Shown here: in pieces, positions 33,749 to 42,578 of the stretch
How the letters are laid out: the number at the start of each line of letters is the position of its first letter
Position numbering within the stretch: the stretch's first letter is position 1
Assembly: GCA_937146805.1 (NCBI GenBank)
Contig: CAKZRR010000033.1
Span: 1 to 64,000 of the forward strand
Length of the DNA stretch: 64,000 bases
DNA from: an uncultured Owenweeksia sp.
GTDB taxonomy: Bacteria; Bacteroidota; Bacteroidia; Flavobacteriales; Schleiferiaceae
Reading direction: 5' to 3'
Program-made: the position numbers and the translations under genes
The notes under the pieces: model-generated
Seen by the model: the letters and a program-made list of their open reading frames with translations, nothing else
What the model was told of the DNA's origin: nothing
The model's database searches: none

Positions 33749-36142
33749 GTGAGGACATTTTTTAATCTACTTGTGGTTTTGTGCTTTGGCACTTCGTTAT
33801 TGGCAAATAACGAAGCGAGCAAGGGTGTCCTAGATCTTAGCAATCAGGATTTTAAATCAAGCGGAATTATTTGTTTATTGGGCGAATGGGAAATCTATCC
33901 GGGTCAGGTTTTGAGTCCTTCCGATTTTGCCAATGCCCATGTGACTCAGCCATTTTATGGTGATTTGCTTACTGAATGGAGTAGCTATAAAGAATTCCCA
34001 AACACCTTTAAAGAATTTGGTAATGTTACCTATCGGTTGGAGGTGATTATGCCTAATGAGTTTCCGGGTCAAAATATCTTTTTAAAGAGAGTTAATTCCA
34101 GCTATCGCTTGTTTGTGAATGGCGAAGAATTAATTGAAATGGGCACCATTGCGCATTCAGAGGAGCAAGCTAAGCCAGCATGGGGTTTAATCAACAAAGT
34201 GCTTAATCTACAACCTGGGAAAAATGAAATCGTAATACAAGTTTCTAATTTTTCACATGCAAAGGGTGGTTTTGATTACACCGTGCAAATGGGGCCTTCG
34301 GAAGAGTTGAATGTTTTTAGTGAATTAGAGGTTGGAGGAATTTTGTTTTTACTGGGCTGTTTACTATTGGCAGGTACTTTTGCCTTGGGTTTATTTTGGT
34401 TTAGAACCACTGATGTTACGGGTTTATTCTTTTTCCTGTTTTGCGTTTTTTACGCCTGTTGGAAGTTGAATACAGAGTATCATCTCTTGGATTACTTTTT
34501 TCAAGATTTAACTTGGAGCTTTACCATTCGATTTAAATATATCGCTCTTATTGCAGCTGTTACTAGCTATGCCTATTTTTTGGCGCGCTTTTTCTCCGAG
34601 TTTGTTTCCATTCGTTTGGCGCACAGCCTTTCGGTTATTAACGCTGTTTATTTGGCTTTAACACTCCTTGCACCTATTTGGCTTACTACGGCTATTTTAC
34701 CTTTTTACATTTCAATTTTGGGTCTTTATTTAGTAGCGCTGGCTATTATCATTGTGCCTACTTCTAATTTTGTTCATAAACTAGCTTGGGTAAATACGCT
34801 TGGCTTTATGGCGTTAGGCGTTGTGGTGGTAGAAAAGCTGTTGGTGCTTTATAATTTGTCAAGCGCCAGCCCTTTAATAAATATAGGAGCTAATGCCCTT
34901 TTTGTTTTTTCGCAAGCATTAGGTTTAGCGGTTCGTTTTGGACGAAATTACCGCGAATCTGCGGCAGCCGCGTTGGCAGCGGCACGTACGCGAGATGAAT
35001 TTTTGAATACGATGAGTCATGAACTAAAAACACCCATGAACGCTATTTTGGGGATGAGTACGTTTTTGGAGAAATCGGAATTAAATGCAGAACAGCGTTA
35101 TAAGCTTAAAGCGATAAAGGAGAACGGGCAGTCTTTGATGGGACTGATTACGGATGTCTTGAGCATGTCGGAAGTAGGAACAGGGCACATCAAATTGAAG
35201 AAATCAACCCTTAATATTGAAAGTTGCATTGATTCGGTAGTAAGTCTTTCTAAACAGCATTTAAAGTCGCAGCGTGTGGTTTTTGCATCTGAAATTGATG
35301 AATCCATACCGGATTTTATCAGTGGTGACTCTTCTAGGCTTAAGCAGATTTTGATGCACTTATTGAGCAACGCATTTAAGTTTACCGAAAAAGGGCGGGT
35401 TGATTTAAAAGTTCATCGCTTAAATACGGAAAAGAATGAAGTGAGATTGCGTTTTGAAATTATAGACACGGGCATTGGCATGAGCTCTAAGGGCAGAAGT
35501 AAGTTGATGAGTGTATTTACACAAGGCGATGCTGGAAATACGCGAAAGCAAGGAGGGATAGGCCTAGGCTTACCCTTAGTAAGCGAGCTTGTAGAATTAA
35601 TGGATGGTGAATTTAGCATTAAAAGTAAAAAAGGAGCGGGTACAACGGTAACAGTAGATATTGGTTTTGAAGAGCATGAAATGGAAGGGCCGAGGCTAAC
35701 ATCCATTTTTGAGAGGAATGAGGTGGATACAAGCCTAAAGGTTTTATACGCTGAGGATAACCCGGTCAATCAAAAGCTGATTTCTATGATGATGCAAACC
35801 TTGGGAATGAAGGTGGATATTGCTAAGGATGGTGTTGAAGCTGTTAAGATGGCAAGCAAAAAGTATTACAACATCATTTTAATGGATATTCAAATGCCTA
35901 ATATGGATGGCATAGAAGCTACTAAACGGATTATTGATAGTTGCATTGCACGTCCTATTATTGTAGCTACCACGGCTAATATGGCTGCCATAGATCAAAG
36001 AAAGTGTTTTGAGGCAGGCATGAATGATTTTATGGCAAAGCCTGTGCACATGGATGATTTGAAACTCACCTTTATAAAGTGGCAAGGCCTTAAAAAGTAC
36101 TTGGATGTTTCGGGAACAGAGTATCTAAAGTTGCCATCTTAA
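33749..36142 (+). CDS. Hybrid sensor kinase, 7TMR-DISM type
   Basis: 797 residues with a GTG start; a signal peptide (TFFNLLVVLCFGTSLLA) follows at once and no better start exists. Domains in order: periplasmic beta-domain resembling 7TMR-DISMED (SSGIICLLGEWEIYPGQVL), seven membrane helices (~190-400), HisKA with FLNTMSHELKTPMNAIL, HATPase (MHLLSNAFKFTEKG, IIDTGIGM, GGIGLGLPLVSEL) and a C-terminal receiver (LYAEDNPVNQ, ILMDIQMPNMDG with the phospho-Asp, MAKPVHMDDL). Such kinases likely sense carbohydrate-like or envelope ligands. No output regulator is adjacent. Confidence 0.9.
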   Translation: MRTFFNLLVVLCFGTSLLANNEASKGVLDLSNQDFKSSGIICLLGEWEIYPGQVLSPSDFANAHVTQPFYGDLLTEWSSYKEFPNTFKEFGNVTYRLEVIMPNEFPGQNIFLKRVNSSYRLFVNGEELIEMGTIAHSEEQAKPAWGLINKVLNLQPGKNEIVIQVSNFSHAKGGFDYTVQMGPSEELNVFSELEVGGILFLLGCLLLAGTFALGLFWFRTTDVTGLFFFLFCVFYACWKLNTEYHLLDYFFQDLTWSFTIRFKYIALIAAVTSYAYFLARFFSEFVSIRLAHSLSVINAVYLALTLLAPIWLTTAILPFYISILGLYLVALAIIIVPTSNFVHKLAWVNTLGFMALGVVVVEKLLVLYNLSSASPLINIGANALFVFSQALGLAVRFGRNYRESAAAALAAARTRDEFLNTMSHELKTPMNAILGMSTFLEKSELNAEQRYKLKAIKENGQSLMGLITDVLSMSEVGTGHIKLKKSTLNIESCIDSVVSLSKQHLKSQRVVFASEIDESIPDFISGDSSRLKQILMHLLSNAFKFTEKGRVDLKVHRLNTEKNEVRLRFEIIDTGIGMSSKGRSKLMSVFTQGDAGNTRKQGGIGLGLPLVSELVELMDGEFSIKSKKGAGTTVTVDIGFEEHEMEGPRLTSIFERNEVDTSLKVLYAEDNPVNQKLISMMMQTLGMKVDIAKDGVEAVKMASKKYYNIILMDIQMPNMDGIEATKRIIDSCIARPIIVATTANMAAIDQRKCFEAGMNDFMAKPVHMDDLKLTFIKWQGLKKYLDVSGTEYLKLPS

Positions 36143-36154
36143 TAAGGATGGATT

Positions 36155-36784
36155 TTAGGGTAGCAGAGCCATACACCTAAAGCCTAAATCTTGGCTAGGC
36201 ACTATAAAATCGCGCTGCTCTAAGCAGGTATTTCTATTATATCCTTCAATGGCAATACCTTCAACATTAGTCATTTCAGCGGCATTTTCGCAAATTCCTA
36301 AAAAGGTTCTAAAACCAATTTTAGTTGAAAATAAACCCTCGGCTGTTTTGTTGGGATTTAAGTTCCCACTCATCTTGTAAACCTTAAGTGTAGGTAAACT
36401 GTAATTTACGGTTCTGTTTTCTTTTGCTGATACTATTTTAGATCGCCAGGCGCAGTAATCTAAGGCTTGTTGGTAGCTAATGCCTACCACAGGGTAATAA
36501 TCGTACTTACTACTATTGAGACCCACAGTTGGGTAAGCCTGTTTCCAAACGGCAATATCAAACTGAGCTGATTTGTATGATTCGGAATCTGCCCCCTCTT
36601 CATTTTTTAGGTAATACAAGTATTCGCGCCAAACGATATTAGTAATTTCAATCTTATCTAAAAATACATTGGTTAAACCAGGTACTTTACTGGTGCCTGC
36701 AGGTGCCTTTTTATTCATAGGGTAGCTCCCACTTAGTAAGGCTAGGCTTAAGGCAAAAAGACATAGGTTTTTAGTGAAGTTCAT
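36155..36784 (-). CDS. FGE/sulfatase-modifying-factor-like exported protein
   Basis: 209 residues. N-terminal signal sequence (NLCLFALSLALLSGS), then LTNVFLDKIEITNIVWREYLYYL, YYPVVGISYQQALDYCAWRS and a terminal QDLGFRCMALLP, the backbone of the FGE-sulfatase (SUMF1) fold. It is shorter than formylglycine-generating enzymes and lacks their paired active Cys region, so a structural role like gliding proteins GldJ/GldK is likelier than catalysis. It converges with the hybrid kinase (12 bases apart). Confidence 0.75.
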   Translation of the reverse strand: MNFTKNLCLFALSLALLSGSYPMNKKAPAGTSKVPGLTNVFLDKIEITNIVWREYLYYLKNEEGADSESYKSAQFDIAVWKQAYPTVGLNSSKYDYYPVVGISYQQALDYCAWRSKIVSAKENRTVNYSLPTLKVYKMSGNLNPNKTAEGLFSTKIGFRTFLGICENAAEMTNVEGIAIEGYNRNTCLEQRDFIVPSQDLGFRCMALLP

Positions 36785-36801
36785 AGCTTGTATAAAAGTA
36801 A

Positions 36802-36831
36802 AAAACCCTTTCGTAAAAACGAAAGGGTTTT
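36802..36831 (-). terminator. Terminator of the S46 peptidase gene
   Basis: aaaaccctttcg (36802-36813) and cgaaagggtttt (36820-36831) form a perfect 12-bp stem with a 6-base loop. On the minus strand it starts 22 bases after the peptidase stop and ends in T-rich sequence. Confidence 0.85.
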
Positions 36832-36852
36832 AAAATTACTTACTAAGGTTAC

Positions 36853-39135
36853 TTAGTTTGTTTTGTTCTCAACGGCTTTGTCCGCATCAGTACTCTCTTT
36901 ATCTACCATTGGAAATGTATTCCTTTTGGCAAAAGTCATTTCATCAATTAGGTTAGTAGCGCCTGCATATTTATGAACTATAAAAAGAATGTATCGTACA
37001 TCTACTGATATAGTACGTTGCAATTGAGTTTCAAAGAAAATATCACCACTCATAGCTTCCCAGTTGCCATCAAAGGCACAGCCTATTAGCTCTCCTTTAC
37101 CATTGATAACGGGGCTTCCTGAGTTTCCACCAGTAATATCGTTATTACTAATAAAGCAAACAGGTAGTTCTCCTTCTGCATTAGCATAGTTACCGTAGTT
37201 TTTCTCCTTTAATAAGGGAATTAATTTTTCAGGCAATACAAACTCGTGGTCGTTAGGGTTTTCTTTTTCCAAAATACCTTCTGCGGTGGTATAATAATCG
37301 TAAAACACGCCATCACGAGGGTAATAACTACCTACATTACCGTAGGTCATACGCATGGTGCTATTAGCATCTGGATAGTAATTTTTGTCGCTGTTCATTT
37401 CGCGTAAGCCGGCAGTAAATAGTCTGTAGCCCTCATCCTTTTTTTCGTTGGTAAGCGCATGACTTGTACGGGCATTGCGGTACTTAGCAATTAGTTCCAT
37501 ACCAATTTGCGATGCCAAATCTTTGTCTAGTGCTTTACGGCTTGGGTTCTCCAAAAATTCTTTCACACCTTCTTCAGATACCATAAATGAGCTGCTGTAT
37601 ACTTTGTCAGCAAATTTATTCCAATCTCCTTTGTACTTTTTGTTTACCATGGCAAAAAACGTGGGTTGGTACATAGTAGGAACATCCTTGGCATACATGG
37701 TAAAAAGTGAAGTAAAAACTTCTTGATCTAAAGTAACATTGTAGTTTTTAAAGTGCTCTTCTACCAATTCGTTTATCGCTGCCATAATAGCGGTGCTACG
37801 CGCACCATATTTATCCTTAATGGCTTTTTTGTCGTCTTCCGATTCAGCTTGGCCCATCAAGGTATCCATTGCCTCTTTAGTACTCAGGGAACGGCTTACG
37901 AGGCTGTTAAAACGAAAAGCAAAAAGAGGAAGATCAGAGCCCGTTAAACCAGCTTCTAAAACGTACACATCGCTGGCTACGTAGTCATCCGATTCCATGT
38001 AACTCTCTTCTAGTAATGACAAAGCCTCACCGTATTTTTCGGCATTAGCAGGATTAGAATTCACCCACTTTCTGAAATCATTTTCAATAGCTTCTTTTTT
38101 CTGACCCACCTTGTTTTTGGTAAGTTGTTCGGTTTGCCCGATGAAGTATTTCCAGTAGTTTGAAACACGGGCATGTTTAGAGGCATATTGAATACGAGTT
38201 AAATCATCTGCCGCCATATAGCGGTTCATAATGTCTAATTTTTCACTTCTAATTTTAACTACCGTAGGGTTGTATTTGTCTATTGCCTGTTGTACGCCAT
38301 AGCTGCTTAAGTAGCGATCCGTGCTTCCGGGGTAACCAAAAATCATGGTAAAGTCACCTTCTTTAACACCATCAAGCGAAATGGGTAAGTGGTGCTTAGG
38401 TACCATAGGGATGTTGTCTTCTGAATATTCAGCGGACTTTCCATCCTTATCAGTGTATACTCTAAACATAGAGAAATCACCAGTCTGACGAGGCCACATC
38501 CAGTTATCGGTGTCTCCACCAAATTTGCCTACCGAGCTAGGAGGAGCACCCACCAAGCGCACATCGTTAAACACCTCATAAACAAATAGGTAAAATTCGT
38601 TGCCATGGTAAAAGCTTTTTACGTTGGCTTCGTATTTTGTATCTTTTATAGCTTCTTTTTGAATTTCCTTGCTCAGTTCAGCAATTTTCTTGCTTCGCTC
38701 AGCAGCCGTCATATTATTGTTGAGTTCCTTATTAATGCGCTGGCTTACATCTTCCATACGCACTAAAAAGCGAACAAATAAACCTTCGTTGGGTAACTCT
38801 TCGCTGTACGATTTAGCCCAAAACCCGTCCGTAAGGTAATCTTTGTCAACGCTGCTGTGTGTTTGAATGGCTTCAAAACCACAATGGTGATTGGTTAGAA
38901 TAAGACCGTTTTTAGAAATAATTTCTCCTGTGCAAAAACCTCCAAAAGAAACAATGGCATCTTTAATACTTGGTTGGTTAATGGCGTAGAGTTGCTCTGG
39001 AGTAAGCTGCAATCCATGCGCTTTCATATCCTCGTAGTTTCTTCCTAATAAAAGGGGTAACCACATTCCTTCGTTTGCAACGGCCGGTAGGCTCAGCGCC
39101 AAAGCCATAAAAAAGGCCAAAATCTTCTTCATCAT
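36853..39135 (-). CDS. S46 dipeptidyl-peptidase, DPP7-type
   Basis: 760 residues, full family length. Signal peptide (ILAFFMALALSLPAVA), mature start NEGMWLPLLLG. The triad is His in TNHHCG, Asp in GGDTDNWMWPR and Ser in TGGNSGSP. Eighteen residues after the Ser stands Gly (AFDGNWEAMSG). In P. gingivalis enzymes this position is Gly in DPP7 and Arg in the acidic-specific DPP11, so a hydrophobic/broad P1 preference is expected. Periplasmic; trims dipeptides from peptides imported for nutrition. Monocistronic, with a strong terminator. Confidence 0.9.
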   Translation of the reverse strand: MMKKILAFFMALALSLPAVANEGMWLPLLLGRNYEDMKAHGLQLTPEQLYAINQPSIKDAIVSFGGFCTGEIISKNGLILTNHHCGFEAIQTHSSVDKDYLTDGFWAKSYSEELPNEGLFVRFLVRMEDVSQRINKELNNNMTAAERSKKIAELSKEIQKEAIKDTKYEANVKSFYHGNEFYLFVYEVFNDVRLVGAPPSSVGKFGGDTDNWMWPRQTGDFSMFRVYTDKDGKSAEYSEDNIPMVPKHHLPISLDGVKEGDFTMIFGYPGSTDRYLSSYGVQQAIDKYNPTVVKIRSEKLDIMNRYMAADDLTRIQYASKHARVSNYWKYFIGQTEQLTKNKVGQKKEAIENDFRKWVNSNPANAEKYGEALSLLEESYMESDDYVASDVYVLEAGLTGSDLPLFAFRFNSLVSRSLSTKEAMDTLMGQAESEDDKKAIKDKYGARSTAIMAAINELVEEHFKNYNVTLDQEVFTSLFTMYAKDVPTMYQPTFFAMVNKKYKGDWNKFADKVYSSSFMVSEEGVKEFLENPSRKALDKDLASQIGMELIAKYRNARTSHALTNEKKDEGYRLFTAGLREMNSDKNYYPDANSTMRMTYGNVGSYYPRDGVFYDYYTTAEGILEKENPNDHEFVLPEKLIPLLKEKNYGNYANAEGELPVCFISNNDITGGNSGSPVINGKGELIGCAFDGNWEAMSGDIFFETQLQRTISVDVRYILFIVHKYAGATNLIDEMTFAKRNTFPMVDKESTDADKAVENKTN

Positions 39136-39204
39136 TATATAATTTTTTAAGTGTCGCGAAATTAGTGAATTTTAAAATGTGCTGTACGTTGGCGTAACCT
39201 ACGG

Positions 39205-41103
39205 TTAATACGCTCTTACGTTCTTTCCTTCGTAAAAGTTAAGAAAAGCTTTGTTTACCACGCGCATTCCACCTGGGGTTGGAAAGTCGCCCGTAAAATA
39301 CCAATCGCCAGTACTGGTTGGGCAAGCTTCGTGTAAAGCAGATATGCCTTGGTAAATTATTTTTACCTCAGCACGTACCGTTTTGGGCGTAAGTAACTCT
39401 GCAATTTTATCTGAAATCTGTTCTGGAGTAAATGGGTCGTAAATTTCTTTGACAAAGTTTACTACCTCTTCATCTGGAAGGCCAACCTGTGCTGCACATT
39501 TGTCGTAAACATCATCAATTAGGTTGTCTCTACCGCTTTCTTTTAGCAAGGCAATAGCTGCTCTAAAGGCAATAAAGTCTCCTAATTTGGCCATGTCTAT
39601 ACCATAACAATCGGGGTAACGAATTTGAGGTGCTGAGGAAACAACCACTATTTTTTTAGGCCCTAAACGATCTAATATTTTTAGAATACTTTGTTTAAGA
39701 GTGGTGCCTCTTACAATACTATCATCTATTACTACTAGGTTATCCGTAGGTCTTACTGTTTCATATGTGAGGTCGTAAACATGCGAAACCAAATCATCGC
39801 GACTGCTATCTTCGGTTATAAAGGTGCGCATTTTCACATCTTTCCAAATCGCTTTTTCGAGGCGCGGTGAAAAGGATAACAATTCATCAAGCTTCTCGCC
39901 ATCAAGCTCTCCTTCGTACTTTAATATTTTGTCACGCTTCATTATGTTAAGGTAATCATCCATTCCCTTTACCATGCCGTAAAAGCTAATTTCGGCTGTG
40001 TTGGGTATAAAGGATAATACGCTGTTTTTTAAATCGTGATCAATTTCTTCGAGAATAGCCGGGCAAACTTTTCTGCCTAATTCAATACGCTCACGGTATA
40101 TGTCGGCATCGTTGCCACGTGAAAAGTAAATACGCTCAAAAGAGCAAGACTTCTTTTCTAAGGGTTCTTTAATTTTTTTAAGCTGGGATTCGCCATTCTT
40201 TTTTACAATAAAAGCATGACCAGGTTCTATTTCTTTAATCTCCTGCAAAGGCACATTAAAGGCCGTTTGAATAACGGGTCTTTCAGAGGCTACCACGGCA
40301 ATTTCATCATCATCGTAATAAAAAGCTGGGCGAATACCAGCTGGGTCGCGAAGTACAAAAGCATCGCCATGACCAAACAAACCAGCTATAGCATAACCGC
40401 CATCCCATTTTTTGGCACTCTTTCGTAAAATATTGGCAATATTTAGTTCTTCGGCAATTTTGTTTGAAATGTCCTTTTTAGCAAAACCTTGTTTTTTGAA
40501 CCCACGGTAGAGTTTCTCATTTTGCTCATCCAAAAAGTGTCCAATTTTTTCCAAAATTGTTACCGTATCAGCTTTTTCCTTAGGGTGTTGTCCTAAATCT
40601 ACCAATTGGTCAAACAGCGTGTCTACATTGGTCATGTTAAAATTACCCGCTAAAATAAGGTTGCGTGTAACCCAGTTGTTTTGACGTAAAAAGGGGTGAC
40701 AGGCTTCAATGGAATTGCCTCCGTATGTACCATAGCGCAAGTGCCCTAAATATAATTCGCCCACATAGGGTAGATTGGTTTTTAACCAATCGGGGTCTTG
40801 CAATCGACTTCTATCGCTGCCCACACCATCATTAATGCGGGTATTTACATGCTGAAATAAATCTTGAATAGGTGTTTTATCGTTGGAACGGTGACGACTA
40901 ATGTAGCGTTGGCCAGGTTCCATATTTAGCTTAATGTTTGCCAAACCAGCACCATCTTGACCTCGATTGTGCTGTTTTTCCATTAACAAGTACATCTTGT
41001 TTATTCCGTAAAGCGCTGTTCCGTACTTTTCTAAGTAGTACGATAGCGGTTTTTTTAATCGGATAAGGGCAATTCCGCACTCATGCTTTAAGGCATCGCT
41101 CAT
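39205..41103 (-). CDS. Amidophosphoribosyltransferase, long Bacteroidota type
   Basis: 632 residues, longer than PurF (~500). Nucleophile Cys9 follows a short propeptide (MSDALKHE-CGIALIRL). The glutaminase domain has EKQHNRGQDGAGL and LGHLRYGTYGGNS; the PRTase domain has the PRPP loop VVIDDSIVRGTTLKQS. About 80 extra C-terminal residues (LTPKTVRAEVKII...NFYEGKNVRAY) lie beyond it. It would make 5-phosphoribosylamine from PRPP and glutamine, first step of purine synthesis; the long form may be a paralogue with changed duty. ACMSD lies upstream on the same strand. Confidence 0.85.
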   Translation of the reverse strand: MSDALKHECGIALIRLKKPLSYYLEKYGTALYGINKMYLLMEKQHNRGQDGAGLANIKLNMEPGQRYISRHRSNDKTPIQDLFQHVNTRINDGVGSDRSRLQDPDWLKTNLPYVGELYLGHLRYGTYGGNSIEACHPFLRQNNWVTRNLILAGNFNMTNVDTLFDQLVDLGQHPKEKADTVTILEKIGHFLDEQNEKLYRGFKKQGFAKKDISNKIAEELNIANILRKSAKKWDGGYAIAGLFGHGDAFVLRDPAGIRPAFYYDDDEIAVVASERPVIQTAFNVPLQEIKEIEPGHAFIVKKNGESQLKKIKEPLEKKSCSFERIYFSRGNDADIYRERIELGRKVCPAILEEIDHDLKNSVLSFIPNTAEISFYGMVKGMDDYLNIMKRDKILKYEGELDGEKLDELLSFSPRLEKAIWKDVKMRTFITEDSSRDDLVSHVYDLTYETVRPTDNLVVIDDSIVRGTTLKQSILKILDRLGPKKIVVVSSAPQIRYPDCYGIDMAKLGDFIAFRAAIALLKESGRDNLIDDVYDKCAAQVGLPDEEVVNFVKEIYDPFTPEQISDKIAELLTPKTVRAEVKIIYQGISALHEACPTSTGDWYFTGDFPTPGGMRVVNKAFLNFYEGKNVRAY

Positions 41104-41130
41104 GGGCCAAGTCTATAAAATTGTGAGCGG

Positions 41131-41138
41131 CAAAGTTA
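41131..41138 (-). promoter_or_regulatory. -7 element of the amidophosphoribosyltransferase gene
   Basis: On the minus strand taactttg, fitting TAnnTTTG, 28 bases before the ATG and overlapping the 3' end of the ACMSD gene. No TTG at -33. Confidence 0.4.
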
Positions 41139-42188
41139 GCTGTTTTTGTAAATGCTTTGTTGATTTTTAGAATTTCCGTTTCCCATAAAACGGCTTTTAT
41201 CAATGTTAAGCCACTCTAAGGTGGAGTTGCAAAAAATGTCTTCTACTGTATTTGTACTTAAATCCATTTGATTGATAAATTCACCAATCTCCAAATCGCC
41301 TAGTGGGAAAGGGTAATCAGAGCCTAGACATACTTTTTTAGAGCCTTGTAAATCTAAGATGTACTGTAGCATTTTAGGATCATGAGTAATACAATCTACC
41401 CAAAAATCGCCCACATAGCTGCGCGGGTTAATGTTGTTGTGAATGGCTACTAAATCAGGTCGGCAGTTAAAGCCATGCTCTACTCTACCTAATGTGGGTA
41501 AAAAGGAGCCGCCCGCATGGGAAAAACAGACACGTAAGGCGGGCAATTTTTCGAGAACGCCTCCAAAAATTAATGAACAAGCTGCACGGCTCGTTTCGGC
41601 AGGCATGCCTACCAGCCAGGGTAACCAATATTTGCGCATGCTGTCCATTCCCATCATGTTCCATGGGTGAATCATTACGGCCATTCCTAACTCGGCACAA
41701 GCTTCAAAAATGGGGAAAAACTCAGGTTCACTAAGGTTTTTGTCGTTAATGTTAGATCCAATTTGAACACCCAACAATCCAATTTCTTTACAACGTTGCA
41801 ATTCTTTAATAGCCTCATCGGCATCTTGCATGGGTATGGTGCCTAAACCTAAATAGTTTTGAGGATAATTGTTGCAGAGCTCGGCAATATCATCATTCAA
41901 AAATTCAGAAAGTTGACGGCAATCCTTGGCTTTGGCCCAATAACTAAACATTACTGGGATGGTACAAACTACCTGTACTTGCGTGTCAAAATTCTGGTAT
42001 TCTTTTATTCGAACCTCGGGGTTCCAGCAATTGGATTCTATTTTACGAAAAAACTTTTCGCCCTGCATCATATTGGCCGAGCCATCGTTATTTGATATAA
42101 GGTGGATGAACTCGCCATAGCCAAATTTATCTGCAAAGTTGGGAAGCTTTTCAGGTAAAATATGGCTGTGCATATCTATTTTAAGCAT
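41136..42188 (-). CDS. 2-amino-3-carboxymuconate-6-semialdehyde decarboxylase (ACMSD)
   Basis: 350 residues, amidohydrolase TIM barrel. Metal ligands fit ACMSD: His7 and His9 (DMHSHILP), a mid-chain His (MIHPWNMMG), His in CFSHAGGSF and Asp in CLGSDYPFPLG. Decarboxylates ACMS, made by 3-HAO (46443-46973), to 2-aminomuconate semialdehyde, the substrate of AMSDH (10679-12121), and so diverts carbon from quinolinate. Cytoplasmic, zinc enzyme. It lies 12 bases downstream of a response regulator. Confidence 0.9.
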   Translation of the reverse strand: MLKIDMHSHILPEKLPNFADKFGYGEFIHLISNNDGSANMMQGEKFFRKIESNCWNPEVRIKEYQNFDTQVQVVCTIPVMFSYWAKAKDCRQLSEFLNDDIAELCNNYPQNYLGLGTIPMQDADEAIKELQRCKEIGLLGVQIGSNINDKNLSEPEFFPIFEACAELGMAVMIHPWNMMGMDSMRKYWLPWLVGMPAETSRAACSLIFGGVLEKLPALRVCFSHAGGSFLPTLGRVEHGFNCRPDLVAIHNNINPRSYVGDFWVDCITHDPKMLQYILDLQGSKKVCLGSDYPFPLGDLEIGEFINQMDLSTNTVEDIFCNSTLEWLNIDKSRFMGNGNSKNQQSIYKNS

Positions 42189-42200
42189 GTTTTGTATGTT

Positions 42201-42578
42201 TTAGCCAAGCAGTGAAGCAATGGTTTGGCATTTGGTAATATCAAGTGGCTTTTCCATGTAGCCAATTACCTGATCGTACTCTTTTGCCTTTGCGTGGTCT
42301 TTTTCATCTATAGATGAAGAAACCATCACTACTTTAATTTTGTTAATGTTAGGCAAATTTTGGGCGGCATCCAAAAAATCCCAACCACTCATTTCGGGCA
42401 TTTTTATATCCAATAGAAGCAAAAAGTCGTTTGTAGAATCATTTTTTACATATTCCAAGGCCTCTACTGGGTTGGAGAATTCAGTGGTAGTTTCGGCTAA
42501 GCCACTTTTTACCACCATCTTTTTTTGAATAAACAGTACTACTTGGTCATCATCAATGATTAAAACTTTTTTAGGCAT
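42201..42578 (-). CDS. Single-domain response regulator
   Basis: 125 residues, receiver domain only: acidic pocket LIIDDDQVV, phospho-Asp in LLLDIKMPEMSGW, Thr/Ser in VMVSSSID and Lys in YMEKPLD. No output domain, so it acts by protein contact or phosphorelay. It overlaps the multi-PAS protein by 8 bases, making that its likely partner. Confidence 0.92.
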   Translation of the reverse strand: MPKKVLIIDDDQVVLFIQKKMVVKSGLAETTTEFSNPVEALEYVKNDSTNDFLLLLDIKMPEMSGWDFLDAAQNLPNINKIKVVMVSSSIDEKDHAKAKEYDQVIGYMEKPLDITKCQTIASLLG

